From: Gilliamella sp. Choc5-1
GTDB lineage: Bacteria; Pseudomonadota; Gammaproteobacteria; Enterobacterales; Orbaceae
DNA length: 64,000 nt
Assembly (NCBI RefSeq): GCF_001690595.1
Contig: NZ_LZHH01000123.1
Coordinates: forward strand, 47,612 to 111,611
Reading direction: 5' to 3'
Shown here: positions 9,749-18,850 of the stretch, piece after piece
Numbering within the stretch: position 1 is the first letter of the stretch
Layout of the letters: each line of letters begins with the position of its first letter
Made by a program: the position numbers and the translations under genes
The notes under the pieces: generated by a model
Databases searched by the model: none
Seen by the model: the letters and a program-made list of their open reading frames with translations, nothing else
Told to the model about the DNA's origin: nothing

Positions 9749-11851
9749 TCAATCCGACTCGGGATCATTAAATAAAATTGTCTTAAATTGCTGTACCGAA
9801 TGGCACATTGTTAAGCGTTCAAGTTTTTGTTCATCATTAATCAACTCAATCAAACTGCGCATAATATTGAGATGAGAAAACGAATCGATAGCTGCCAAAC
9901 AAAATATAATTTTTACCGGACCCATTTCAGAATTACCAAAATCAACAGCATGACGCATGGTTACCACACTCACCCCTAATTGATTTACGCCGTCTTCAGG
10001 TCGAGCATGAGCCAAAGCTAAATTCTTGCCTATTACTATATATGGACCATATTGTTCAACGGAGCTAATCATGGCTTCGATATAGGAAGGTAAAATAAAT
10101 TGTTTTTTTAATAACGGCTCAGCAGCAATTTTGATCGCTTGTCGCCAATCTGAACTATCTTGCTGCAATATGATGTCATCATCAGTAAGAATATCTTTCA
10201 ACATAGGCTGAATTTTCCTTTTATTGATTTTAAGATTATTGAGCGCTAAACACTTTTCTAGTTGGTTATAGATAGGAGCAGACACAATACCGCCACTTTC
10301 TTTAATTAAATCGACAAGTGAATAAAACAGATCGGTCGCATCTACTAAATGCTTTACAACCCGTTGATTAGTGCTGTGTTTAGCTAAAAAATCAGTAATA
10401 ATAGGGTGATTTTTTTCTTTTAAAATCGGTTCTAACACCAATACAGGGTGACCTGAGTGCTGTAATGGAAATGTAGAAAATATCAAATCAAAATCAAGTT
10501 GATCCAACAAAACCAGATCATTACGGCCTAAAATTGCCAAAATATCGATACTAAAAAATTCCTTGAGCGTCTGAGCAAGTAAGTTAGAAGTTGCAATGCC
10601 ATGATCACATAACACTACAGCTTTAAAATAATAACTACGATCTTGATTAATTGCGCTAGCAAAAGTCGAAAAATGGATAGTTAAAAATGCGATCTCATCA
10701 TCTGAAATTTTATGACTCAACGTTGTTTCAAAATCGTGCATAAAAGTGGTAATAACGGCGTGAATTTCGCTGTAGTTTTGTTTAACGCTATCGAGCAATG
10801 GATTGATAATGTGAATATTATTATTTACTCTAGCGATAAGCCCAGCTAAGTGTTTGCATAGGTTCTCGTATAATTGCTCTTGTTTGGTCGAAAATGGAAT
10901 TTGTGTTTTATCTTCCACATAATTAACTAGTTTTATAGCTAATAACTGGGCATTTAACCATTCGACATAATTATTAATATCCTTGGTATTAAACGCTTCT
11001 AACATATAAATGATGTATTGTTGCTCTTGCCTGCTTATCTGCAAAGCAATCTGTTGACAAGTTAAATGAATAAACTTAGCTATTTCACCCAAATCATTAT
11101 TATTAAAATCAGTTCTTATCATGGTGAGATGATGATGTTGTTGGTTTCGAACAACCCAAATAGCAGTAAAAATCACAAGTTGTTGAACATAAATTTCATC
11201 ATGAATTCGATTAATAGTTTGATGAGCTAATTGCAATAATTTATGAAAAAGTGATTGAGGAATATAATTAAACAATTGCTGTTGTATTAAACTTAATTCA
11301 TGTAAAGGTCTATTTAGTTCCAAATTACCTGCATACTGATTAATAGCTTCATACATCATTAAACGAATAGAGCGCTCTAAACCAATGAACTGCATACCTT
11401 GCTTCGGTTGGCTAATTAACTCAATGTCATATTTCTTTAATCGAGCCTTGATTTTACGAATATCATCATCTAAAACACTTTTCGATACAAAATATACATT
11501 TTCTTTATGGCTTAAAATGGTAGGAGAAGCAGAGAAAGCAATGGACAATAACAAATCAAACTGACGTTCATCTTTATTTAAAATCGATGAGATTGGTATG
11601 CCCAATAATGCATTATAAATTAACTGTTTTTCATCTTGTGACGCATTGATTATAAAACCTTTACTACGTACTGTTGAAATTAAAGGTAACTTTTTTTGTG
11701 TTAAAAACTGATTAATTTCCTGAATTTCGTTACGAATAGTTCGCACACTAATCTGAAATTCTTCTGACAACATTTCGACAGTAACTGGATAGTCGATTGA
11801 AATAAATTTTTTAAATACTTCAATGGTTCTTGTTCGCATAGAGTTATTCAC
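9749..11851 (-). CDS. BglG-type transcriptional regulator with PRD, EIIB and EIIA domains
   Basis: First gene of the minus-strand sugar operon and its likely activator (MtlR/LicR-type). The 700 residues contain an N-terminal winged HTH (residues about 8-65, VEMLSEEFQISVRTIRNEI), a second HTH-like region (about 90-155), two PRD domains (about 180-290 and 300-405), an EIIB-like domain with the phosphorylatable AVVLCDHGIATSNLL (Cys415), and a C-terminal EIIA domain with LALAHARPEDG (His615). Phosphorylation of PRD histidines and of the EIIA/EIIB residues would couple operon expression to sugar flux. With no stand-alone IIA, its EIIA domain may also supply phosphate to the transporter; that is inference. 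Confidence 0.88.
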   Translation of the reverse strand: MNNSMRTRTIEVFKKFISIDYPVTVEMLSEEFQISVRTIRNEIQEINQFLTQKKLPLISTVRSKGFIINASQDEKQLIYNALLGIPISSILNKDERQFDLLLSIAFSASPTILSHKENVYFVSKSVLDDDIRKIKARLKKYDIELISQPKQGMQFIGLERSIRLMMYEAINQYAGNLELNRPLHELSLIQQQLFNYIPQSLFHKLLQLAHQTINRIHDEIYVQQLVIFTAIWVVRNQQHHHLTMIRTDFNNNDLGEIAKFIHLTCQQIALQISRQEQQYIIYMLEAFNTKDINNYVEWLNAQLLAIKLVNYVEDKTQIPFSTKQEQLYENLCKHLAGLIARVNNNIHIINPLLDSVKQNYSEIHAVITTFMHDFETTLSHKISDDEIAFLTIHFSTFASAINQDRSYYFKAVVLCDHGIATSNLLAQTLKEFFSIDILAILGRNDLVLLDQLDFDLIFSTFPLQHSGHPVLVLEPILKEKNHPIITDFLAKHSTNQRVVKHLVDATDLFYSLVDLIKESGGIVSAPIYNQLEKCLALNNLKINKRKIQPMLKDILTDDDIILQQDSSDWRQAIKIAAEPLLKKQFILPSYIEAMISSVEQYGPYIVIGKNLALAHARPEDGVNQLGVSVVTMRHAVDFGNSEMGPVKIIFCLAAIDSFSHLNIMRSLIELINDEQKLERLTMCHSVQQFKTILFNDPESD

Positions 11852-12265
11852 CTATTTACTTCATAGATTAAGTATAAGTGAGATAGATTTGCTTACCTAG
11901 TTGGTATTTTTGCCAATAAAAATGGCAAAAAATTGGATGATGTCTATTTGTATCATGAAAATAAACATTTTATGAAAGAGTATAAGTAGGAATATGCTTA
12001 ATAAAATTACAATTTACTGAATTAGATAACTAATTGAAAGATAATAACTTTATACTTAAACGTAGGGTTTTCCTGAAACTTTTTAACAAACGATACTTAT
12101 CGGCTTATTTAGCTTTTTAAAGATGAATGAAAAATTCAAGCTAATAAAAATGATATTTAATTATATATTTTTATGACGGTTTTAACCGTATTGGCTTAAC
12201 ACAACATATTGATTTAATATAAAATTTAAATCGTTAGATAAGTAATACGGTTATAATTATTTAAA
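11852..12265. other. Intergenic region with promoter of the sugar operon
   Basis: This 414-base gap separates the start of the regulator gene from the end of rlmB, both on the minus strand. It must hold the operon promoter; no operator is obvious. At 12058-12090 it carries one copy of a dispersed repeat with the core TTTTCCTGAAACTTTTTAAC that also occurs in other gaps. No open frame of note. Confidence 0.5.
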
Positions 12266-13027
12266 TTAAGTTATAACAAGGGATTTTTGCCGAACAATTT
12301 CAAACAAGCATACACCAGTTGCTACCGATACATTTAGTGATGACACAATACCCGCCATTGGAATGCTGACTAATTCATCACAGTGTTCTTTGGTTAAACG
12401 ACGCATGCCTTCACCTTCAGCACCCATTACCAATGCAAGTGTGGTTTGTGTTGATGTTTTATAAAAATCGGTTTGATAAAGCGTCTTATCTGCTTCGCCT
12501 GCGGTACCCACAATCCAAACTTGATACTCGTCTTGCAGCATTCGCATAGTACGTGCCAAATTGGTTACTCTAACCACAGGCACGCTTTCAGCTGCGCCAC
12601 AGGCAACTTTTTGTGCGGTGGAATTTAGCGGTGCGGAGCGATCTTTTGGCACAATAATAAAATCAACCCCAGCGGCATCGGCAGTACGAATGCAAGCGCC
12701 TAAATTGTGTGGATCAGTCACACCATCTAAAATTAAAATAACTGGATTTGGCTGTTGTTCCATGAGCAAAGGTATATCATTTTCTTGATAACCTCGATTC
12801 GGCGTAACCATGGCTAAAATACCTTGGTGCACGCCGTTTTTTGACTTTTCATCTAACCATTGACGATTAGCAATTTTTACAGGCAAGCCAAGTTGTTCTA
12901 ATTGACGCACAACGGCAAGAAGGCGTTTATCTTCACGCCCTTTAATAATAAATACTTCAATAATTCTTTCTGGCGAACGTGCTAATAATGCTTCAATGGC
13001 GTGCAGGCCATAAACTGTTTCACTCAT
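12266..13027 (-). CDS. rlmB: 23S rRNA (guanosine-2'-O-)-methyltransferase RlmB
   Basis: SPOUT-class enzyme methylating G2251 in the P loop of 23S rRNA. The 253 residues comprise an N-terminal substrate-binding domain (VYGLHAIEALLARSPERI, residues about 5-22) and a C-terminal trefoil-knot domain with the family motifs LDGVTDPHNLGACIRTADAAG (about 101-121), VMGAEGEGMRRL (about 202-213) and IPMAGIVSSLNVSVA (about 223-237). It lies just downstream of rnr, as in enteric bacteria (rnr-rlmB), so both are probably one operon; the frame-0 rnr stop is 104 bases upstream. Confidence 0.95.
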   Translation of the reverse strand: MSETVYGLHAIEALLARSPERIIEVFIIKGREDKRLLAVVRQLEQLGLPVKIANRQWLDEKSKNGVHQGILAMVTPNRGYQENDIPLLMEQQPNPVILILDGVTDPHNLGACIRTADAAGVDFIIVPKDRSAPLNSTAQKVACGAAESVPVVRVTNLARTMRMLQDEYQVWIVGTAGEADKTLYQTDFYKTSTQTTLALVMGAEGEGMRRLTKEHCDELVSIPMAGIVSSLNVSVATGVCLFEIVRQKSLVIT

Positions 13028-13131
13028 TTATTTGTTACTCTTTTATTTTATTAACTATTTAGTTTTATTGGTTGATTTAGATTTACTACGTTTTTTACTT
13101 TTGGCTTTCACTTCAACTTTAGCACTTGCTT

Positions 13132-15513
13132 TCATGCTTGATTTAGCGTTCGATTTTGCTTTTTTGGGGTACTTGATTTAGTACTTGGTTTAGTATTTTG
13201 CTTAGTATTTGGCTTCGCGCTACTTTTTTTACTGGTTGATTTTTTGCCTTTTCGTTTTATTGGTAAATCGGCAATTTGATCGTTTTTGACTTGTTTGGAC
13301 TTATCTTTTGCCGTTTTACCCAGACGTTTTGGCTTATTATTACTGCCAACCAATGAAAAATCAATTTTACGTTCTTCTGGATTAACATTATCGACTTTCA
13401 CTTGCACTTTATCACCCAAACGGTAAACAAAACGCGTATTTTCACCAATTAAACGATTGCGCGAACCGTCAAACGTATAATAATCATTTTCTAGCGATGA
13501 TACATGTACTAAGCCATCAATAAATAGATCGTCTAATCGCACAAAGAAACCAAAGTTTACCACGCTCGAAATCGTACCGTTAAAAACCTCGCCGACATGA
13601 TCTTGCATGTAATCACATTTTAGCCAATCAACTACATCACGCACCGCTTCGTCGGCACGTCGTTCGGTCATGGAACAGTGCTCGCCAAAATAGAGCATTT
13701 CGCTAGTGGTATAACGGTAGCCACCTGTTTTACTGGTTTTTTGTTGTTCATCAGCTAAAATCCATTTAATCGCACGGTGCAAAAGTAGATCAGGATAACG
13801 ACGAATTGGTGAAGTAAAATGTCCATATTCCTCAAGCGCTAAACCAAAATGGCCGCGGTTTTCAGGATCATAAATAGCCTGCTTCATGGAGCGCAAAATA
13901 ACCGTTTGTAGCATATCATGATCAGGACGCGTTTCAACCACGGTCATTAATTCAGCGATATCTTTAGGTTTAGGATTAGCTCCGCCCCCAAGCGACAACC
14001 CAAGTTCGCTTAAAATACTACGCAAATTATTAATGCGATCTTCATCAGGCCTGTCATGCACACGGAATAATGAAGGAATATCTGCTTTAATCACTAATTT
14101 TGCCGCAGCCACATTGGCTAAAATCATACACTCTTCAATAATTTTATGTGCCACATTTCGCTGTGCCAGTTCAATACTTTCAATACGTTTATCGGCATTA
14201 AAAACAAATTTCGGCTCTTCTGATTCAAATCCTATCGCACCACGAATAACCCGTGCTTTATCAAGCACATTATAAAGTCCATAAAGATTTTCAAGATGAG
14301 GTACCAAATCACGGTAATGCTCACGAAGTTCTTCATCGCCCTCTAAAATCTTCGCCACTTTGGTATACGTTAACCGAGCATGTGAGTTCATTACCGCTTC
14401 ATAAAATTCATACCCCGTCAAACGCCCACGATTAGACACCGTCATTTCACAAACCAAACATAAGCGATCCACTTGCGGATTTAATGAACACAGCCCATTA
14501 GATAAAACTTCAGGAAGCATAGGCACCACGCGCGACGGAAAGTAAACCGACGTACCACGCAAACAAGCCTCTTTATCTAATGCTTTACTAGGGCGAACAT
14601 AATAACTCACATCCGCAATCGCCACCCATAACCGATAGCCACCACCACGATTTTTTTGGCAATAAACCGCATCATCAAAATCACGGGCATCTTCACCATC
14701 AATTGTTACCAAAGGTAATTGTCGCAAATCTCTTCGCCCTTTTTTAGCGCTTTCTGGCACTTGTTCAGTGAATTTGCTTACCTCTTTTTCAACAGCCTTT
14801 GGCAATTCATAAGGGATTTCATGATTACGTAGGGCAATATCAATGGCTAAATTTGTGCCCATCATTTCGCCAAGCACTTCTTTAATCACACCCACCGCTT
14901 TTTGACGACGCTCTGGTCGCTGTTGTAACTCAACGACTACAACCGACCCCATGCGCACGGTGCGATCGGGTTTACCTGTTATTAAAATATCAAAGTTTAA
15001 ACGACTATCATCAGGCACCACAAAACCAACGCCTTGCTCGATAAAATAACGGCCAACAATTTGATTACTACGCGGCTCTAAAATTCGCACTACCCTAGCT
15101 TCGGTTTTACCTCGGTATTGCGTGCCGATAGGCTGGGCTAAAATTACATCGCCTTGTAGGACTTTTTTCATCTGTTCTGGTGCTAAAAAATAGTCCTCAG
15201 GATTACCCTCTACCCGCAAAAAGCCAAAACCATCACGGTGGGCAATAACCTTACCTTTGACCATGTCGAACTTTTCGGGCAAGGCATAACACTTACGACG
15301 TGTAAACACCACCTGACCATCGCGCTCCATAGCACGCAAACGCCGGTGCAATGCCACTTTTTGCTCATCATTTTTAATATCAACAGCTTGAGCAATTTTT
15401 TCTAAACTGGCAGGCTTTGCTTCTTGTTTAAGGTAATCTAAAATAAGCTCTCGACTGGCAATTGGGGAATCATACTTCTCGGCTTCGCGGTCAAAAAATG
15501 GGTCTTTTATCAT
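13132..15513 (-). CDS. rnr: Ribonuclease R
   Basis: Processive 3'-5' exoribonuclease that degrades structured RNA and works in tmRNA quality control and the cold-shock response. I chose the ATG at 15513 ([17 protein letters not shown]), which aligns with the E. coli start and has AGGA nine bases upstream. Domains in order are an N-terminal HTH (about 20-75), cold-shock domains (about 75-240), the RNB catalytic domain with [15 protein letters not shown] (about 270-284) and the [15 protein letters not shown] signature, an S1 domain (about 635-720), and a basic tail. In frame 0 the tail ends [11 protein letters not shown]; the -1 frame continues it with a second lysine-rich stretch to a TAG at 13055-13057, downstream of an A_AAA_AAG heptamer at 13165-13171. 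Confidence 0.95.
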   Translation of the reverse strand: MIKDPFFDREAEKYDSPIASRELILDYLKQEAKPASLEKIAQAVDIKNDEQKVALHRRLRAMERDGQVVFTRRKCYALPEKFDMVKGKVIAHRDGFGFLRVEGNPEDYFLAPEQMKKVLQGDVILAQPIGTQYRGKTEARVVRILEPRSNQIVGRYFIEQGVGFVVPDDSRLNFDILITGKPDRTVRMGSVVVVELQQRPERRQKAVGVIKEVLGEMMGTNLAIDIALRNHEIPYELPKAVEKEVSKFTEQVPESAKKGRRDLRQLPLVTIDGEDARDFDDAVYCQKNRGGGYRLWVAIADVSYYVRPSKALDKEACLRGTSVYFPSRVVPMLPEVLSNGLCSLNPQVDRLCLVCEMTVSNRGRLTGYEFYEAVMNSHARLTYTKVAKILEGDEELREHYRDLVPHLENLYGLYNVLDKARVIRGAIGFESEEPKFVFNADKRIESIELAQRNVAHKIIEECMILANVAAAKLVIKADIPSLFRVHDRPDEDRINNLRSILSELGLSLGGGANPKPKDIAELMTVVETRPDHDMLQTVILRSMKQAIYDPENRGHFGLALEEYGHFTSPIRRYPDLLLHRAIKWILADEQQKTSKTGGYRYTTSEMLYFGEHCSMTERRADEAVRDVVDWLKCDYMQDHVGEVFNGTISSVVNFGFFVRLDDLFIDGLVHVSSLENDYYTFDGSRNRLIGENTRFVYRLGDKVQVKVDNVNPEERKIDFSLVGSNNKPKRLGKTAKDKSKQVKNDQIADLPIKRKGKKSTSKKSSAKPNTKQNTKPSTKSSTPKKQNRTLNQA
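13165..13171 (-). promoter_or_regulatory. Candidate -1 frameshift heptamer in rnr
   Basis: Read on the minus strand the sequence is CCCCAAAAAAGC and the frame-0 codons are CCA AAA AAG, so A_AAA_AAG lies in the phase used by the E. coli dnaX programmed frameshift. A -1 slip leads into about 37 codons with 15 or so lysines ([20 protein letters not shown] and onward) ending at 13055, much like the normal RNase R tail. A lost A in an original A7 tract would give the same picture. Confidence 0.45.
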
Positions 15514-15788
15514 AAAGGAATATCCTGTGACTAATATTAGCGCTAGCATAACATAGAGTGGTATAAGTTAACATCAACATTCTATTTAATAAGCAAGAAT
15601 CAATGGATTATTAGCTTAGTTTTAAAAGAATATTTCAGTATCTGAGTTATAGTAAAATAATAACAGTTAGAAAAAAGGAAATAAAAAACATTAATAAAAT
15701 CAATGTAATTACTAATCTGTTTTTTGTAAAAAACAAGGTCTTTTTTGTTAGTGGATACAGTGGATTGGGTGCGGTGGCTTCGGAGTGA
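15514..15788. other. Intergenic region upstream of rnr
   Basis: This AT-rich region contains the rnr promoter side and decayed sequence following the truncated lipoprotein. The bases just after that short gene still resemble the related lipoproteins for a few codons (TIT-stop-S against TITLS), then similarity is lost. I see no gene. Confidence 0.4.
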
Positions 15789-15878
15789 TTAAGTTATAGT
15801 TACCTTTTCTAACGGATCTTTGTCGCAACCAATAAGAAGGAACACAAAGACAATAGCGATAATCAAACGTATATTCAT
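15789..15878 (-). pseudogene. Truncated lipoprotein remnant (29 codons), paralogue of the upstream lipoproteins
   Basis: The frame reads MNIRLIIAIVFVFLLIGC then DKDPLEKVTIT and stops. It has a complete lipoprotein signal peptide with lipobox LIGC (Cys18) and the family's DPLEKV motif (compare KTPLEKV and KTPLEKA in the neighbours). The ATG overlaps the TGA of the preceding lipoprotein as ATGA, so it would be translationally coupled. After PLEK the text goes directly to VTIT-stop-S, matching the paralogues' TITLS with TTA changed to TAA, so the linker is deleted and the rest lost. Asp at +2 would be an inner-membrane retention signal if the peptide were made. Confidence 0.6.
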
Positions 15879-16385
15879 TTCAATTTTTCATCCATGAATT
15901 CATAGTTCTTAATCGGCTTGATGGGGATTAATGTTCTGTGTTTTACTTCACATACAGAATTATTACTTGAAACAATTATAATCTGTCCTCTTTCTAAATT
16001 AAAATCTAAAAGTGGAAATGGCTCTACGAAACCTAAAGGAGAAAATTCCCTGTCCCTGTTATCCGGAGGAAATTCGTAATAAACAACTTTTTTATTATAT
16101 ACATACACTACGGCATCAGAATGCTCTTGATATTTTCCATATTTCCTTTTAGGTCTTTCTACTTTTTTGACATCAATATTTTGTTCTCGCATTAATATGA
16201 TATACCTTCCACCAATACTGCCACTGATTAACCAAACTTCGTCCCATTTAAAATTAGTATAATCAGATAAGGTTATGGTTTTAGGGTGATTTTCTTCTAT
16301 ATCTTTTAATACTTTTTCTAAAGGAGTTTTGCTACAATTGGTTAGAAATAAACACATAAGTAACAATAGTATGATTTTTTTTCAT
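15875..16385 (-). pseudogene. Lipoprotein with frameshift in an A8 tract at its start
   Basis: The body encodes a lipoprotein with lipobox LTNC and the segment TITLSDYTNFKWDEVWLISG, nearly identical to the neighbour at 16551-17030. The natural start ATG at 16383-16385 is followed by eight A residues (T8 at 16375-16382 on the plus strand), which puts it out of frame: it would give a 17-codon peptide. With seven A residues, as in the paralogue, it would read MKKIILLLLMCLFLTNCSKT, a perfect signal peptide. The longest frame without the shift begins at a TTG (16366) and lacks the basic n-region. It may be a dead gene, a phase-variable gene or one rescued by slippage; the remainder (about 160 residues) is intact, arguing that decay is recent or reversible. 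Confidence 0.7.
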
Positions 16386-16550
16386 TATTTAATACTTTTT
16401 TGCTTTAGAAATGCTTTTTTTCGCTTCCCATAAACCATGTTCATGATAATAATCTAAAACTTTGCTTGCTAATTCATTATCGGTTTATTTCAATTTTTTA
16501 TACATGTTTTTATATATCATTGTGAGTAAAATAATTTTTTATCATTTACA
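16386..16550. other. Gap between the two paralogous lipoprotein genes
   Basis: The minus strand holds short degenerate frames (for instance NELASKVLDYYHE, and in another frame WEAKKSISKAKKY ending just before the next lipoprotein start) that look like the remnant of a lost gene C terminus. No start codon or full gene can be assigned. Confidence 0.35.
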
Positions 16551-17030
16551 CTATTTAATGTTAGGCTCTAATTTATAATAAACAGATGAAGTTCCATATC
16601 TTTTGACATTAAAAATTGCTTGATTTTTTAATAATATAATGAATTCTTTGTCAAACAAATTAAAAGTAAGAGAATAATACCAATCAATACCTCTTCCTCT
16701 ACAAGGTAAATGTTCATAATACACGGCTTTTTTATTATATACATATATAATTATGTAACTTGACAATTCGCCACATGTTCCACCTAGACTATGATCTAAT
16801 TCTTTTACATCTATATTTTTTTGTTTCATTATTAAAGGAAAAAATTTTGACCATATATCAGCATCGACTATCCAAACTTCGTCCCATTTAAAATTAGTAT
16901 AATCAGAGAGTGTTATGGTTTTAGAATTACTTTTATCTAGATAAGTTACTGCTTTTTCTAAGGGTGTTTTGTTGCAACTGGTTAATGCTACTATTGATAT
17001 AAACATTAATAATAGAATGATTTTTTTCAT
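16551..17030 (-). CDS. Lipoprotein of the T6SS-type accessory cassette, candidate immunity protein
   Basis: The 159-residue protein begins at 17030 (MKKIILLLMFISIVALTSC), with lipobox LTSC (Cys19) and Asn at +2, so it should be sorted to the outer membrane facing the periplasm. I chose this ATG rather than the one 15 bases upstream because it overlaps the preceding stop as TAATG. The mature part has KTPLEKAVTYLD followed by SKTITLSDYTNFKWDEVWIV, shared almost word for word with the broken gene at 15875-16385. Two cysteines and an RGRGIDWYYS segment lie in the C-terminal half. No known domain is recognised; the immunity role is inferred from position behind a PAAR-effector pair. Confidence 0.7.
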   Translation of the reverse strand: MKKIILLLMFISIVALTSCNKTPLEKAVTYLDKSNSKTITLSDYTNFKWDEVWIVDADIWSKFFPLIMKQKNIDVKELDHSLGGTCGELSSYIIIYVYNKKAVYYEHLPCRGRGIDWYYSLTFNLFDKEFIILLKNQAIFNVKRYGTSSVYYKLEPNIK

Positions 17031-17470
17031 TATTTTGTGTTCCATGCCAATTTTGTTTTATATTCTTGTTCAGAAACACCTCCCATCCCATCAATTTTAT
17101 TTGACCAACTTTGCTTTCTCTCTCTCAATACGGCTTTTACTACTAAATCATTTTTAAAATAAAGATCTAAATAAGCTAACGTTTCCGGTTCAAAATCAAT
17201 ATTCCATCCTTCAGATTCCTTAACACAATATATTCTTTTATTATCAGTAATTATAGTTATTGTCCCTACTTTTGCTTCCAGTAATTTTTCAACAATATCT
17301 TTTGTAGTTTTTCCTTGAAACCAATTATTTTTTATCATCAAAATTGACATATCATATCTTCTATTATCAATATTTGTATCTGATGAACCCCAAATTCTAG
17401 AATCAAGAGGTTCGCCTTCTTGGCATCCTGATAATATGAAAAATAATAATAAAAGAAGTAACTTTTTCAT
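17030..17470 (-). CDS. Lipoprotein of the T6SS-type accessory cassette, function unknown
   Basis: The 146-residue protein has a clean lipoprotein signal, MKKLLLLLLFFILSGC (lipobox LSGC, Cys16, Gln at +2). The mature part is hydrophilic, with LMIKNNWFQGKTTKDIVEKL (about 45-64), then a strand-rich segment ending in TLAYLDLYFKNDLVVKAVLRE (about 98-118). It is not obviously related to the two following lipoproteins but is coupled to the next by a one-base TAATG overlap. It follows the small membrane protein after a 185-base gap. Confidence 0.65.
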   Translation of the reverse strand: MKKLLLLLLFFILSGCQEGEPLDSRIWGSSDTNIDNRRYDMSILMIKNNWFQGKTTKDIVEKLLEAKVGTITIITDNKRIYCVKESEGWNIDFEPETLAYLDLYFKNDLVVKAVLRERKQSWSNKIDGMGGVSEQEYKTKLAWNTK

Positions 17471-17655
17471 AATTTAATGATCCAATCATTTTTATAATAA
17501 CTATAACAGTTGATTTACTCATCGCCCAAATATTAAGCAGTGTAAACCTCTATTATTTTATCGTTTTGATAATATTGTTGTTCATTTTGTATTTATATCA
17601 TAGAGGAGGGTTGTGTCCACTTTTTGGGATAGGATCTTTATTTCACTTCAATTAA
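17471..17655. other. Gap within the accessory cassette, possible insertion scar
   Basis: The 185 bases contain no gene. At 17611-17636 the string TTGTGTCCACTTTTTGGGAT resembles the terminal repeats of some IS3-family elements (TGTCC..CTTTTTGGG), so it could be the scar of a lost insertion. Only one end is seen. Confidence 0.3.
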
Positions 17656-17967
17656 TCATTTCCATTTTTTCCTTTTTATGTATCTACGTGGTGTTTCAAG
17701 AAAGCTAATAAAAAATACATACAATATAAAAATAAAAACAGCTGACCAGAAAAAAATAATATTTGAAAAAAAACCTTCTCCTGGCTGACTTATAATTAAC
17801 AGGCTATATAAAGAAATAAAATAAAAATAAGAAAGAGCTAAACGTCGTTTACGATTTAAAGTTTTGTCATTATTGTAGTCCATTGCAATATATTCCGAAA
17901 AATAGCGCCGAATAAAACACCCAACAATAGCAAAAAAATAATAGCTAATCCATATTTCAACAGCCAT
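17656..17967 (-). CDS. Small membrane protein next to the effector, candidate immunity protein
   Basis: The 103-residue protein has three hydrophobic segments (about residues 3-18, 44-60 and 66-90) and a very basic C terminus (RRYIKRKKWK), consistent with an inner-membrane protein. The first Met is preceded by a good AAGGAGAT ribosome-binding site, 10 bases after the effector stop. Genes in this place, directly behind a PAAR-linked toxin, usually encode its immunity protein; a membrane location fits a toxin that attacks the inner membrane. No family assigned. Confidence 0.65.
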   Translation of the reverse strand: MAVEIWISYYFFAIVGCFIRRYFSEYIAMDYNNDKTLNRKRRLALSYFYFISLYSLLIISQPGEGFFSNIIFFWSAVFIFILYVFFISFLETPRRYIKRKKWK

Positions 17968-17977
17968 GCAAATCTCC

Positions 17978-18850
17978 TTATTTTATAATATTACCGTCTC
18001 TATCTTTTCTATATGTTGAACCATCACTACTTTCACAGCTATAATAATCTGGTGCATCATCATTACCTATTGTGATTATCAATGAACAATTCTCGACAAT
18101 TTGTCCTGTATTAATAATTGTTTCTGGCTCTTTAACAACCATGCTGACTTGTTTAGTATCTTTATTAAGTATAAAAGCTTTTTTTAACTGATTAGCTAGT
18201 TCTCTAAGAGAAATAGCATCACCAAGAATTTCCACAGTTAATAATTTCTTACTCATTTGTTTGTAAGCGTTTTCTAAATCACGGCGACCATATTTAAATA
18301 ATTTAAATATTGGATTACCAAACTTATTCAGTTTCGGCACTAATTTCAACTTAGCCCCTACTGACATACTTAAATCTAAACTATCATAAGCAATATCACC
18401 AATTGAAGAATCAAAACCTAAAGACTCGGCAGCATCTTTATACCAACTTCTTAAAGGTCCATCAACGTCCATACTTCTGTTGCCGTCATCAATTTCGTTC
18501 ATAACACCATTAACAATGCCAGCGGTTCCTTCATATATTCCATTTCCTCCATGCGCTATCATAGGAGCTCCAATAAGACATGACCATCCCGCAGAACAAA
18601 GTGCTAACCCAGTTTGAATCATTCCTACACCACCAAAAATAGACAAACCATTTTTCACCCATACAAGACTTTGTTCCCACAAATTATTTTCTTCAGTCTT
18701 TATTTTCTTTGCACCCTCCTCATAACTCATCTCACCATTTTCTACTTTATCAACGATATTCATAGCAAAGTTATCTACATCATCAATAAAAGCTTGTTTT
18801 ATTTCGCTGTAATAAAGGTGTTTTTCGCATACTTCGTGAGCGCAGTCCAT
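17978..18850 (-). CDS. DUF4225-type putative T6SS effector
   Basis: The 290-residue protein lies directly behind the PAAR gene with a TAATG overlap, the standard arrangement of T6SS spike-plus-cargo pairs. Residues about 65-115 contain the glycine- and alanine-rich hydrophobic stretch GGVGMIQTGLALCSAGW then APMIAHGGNGIYEGTAG, the pattern of DUF4225 proteins found in PAAR-linked toxins of enterics. The N terminus (1-60) is acidic and helical; the C terminus (about 215-290) is soluble. The hydrophobic segment suggests membrane insertion or pore formation, but activity is not established from sequence. No T6SS structural genes occur in the window. Confidence 0.7.
   Translation of the reverse strand: MDCAHEVCEKHLYYSEIKQAFIDDVDNFAMNIVDKVENGEMSYEEGAKKIKTEENNLWEQSLVWVKNGLSIFGGVGMIQTGLALCSAGWSCLIGAPMIAHGGNGIYEGTAGIVNGVMNEIDDGNRSMDVDGPLRSWYKDAAESLGFDSSIGDIAYDSLDLSMSVGAKLKLVPKLNKFGNPIFKLFKYGRRDLENAYKQMSKKLLTVEILGDAISLRELANQLKKAFILNKDTKQVSMVVKEPETIINTGQIVENCSLIITIGNDDAPDYYSCESSDGSTYRKDRDGNIIK

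Noticed and set aside
13058..13131. A separate small lysine-rich gene between rnr and rlmB
   Set aside because: It has no start codon or ribosome-binding site of its own and is in the -1 frame of rnr, continuing the tail; better explained as frameshift or extension.
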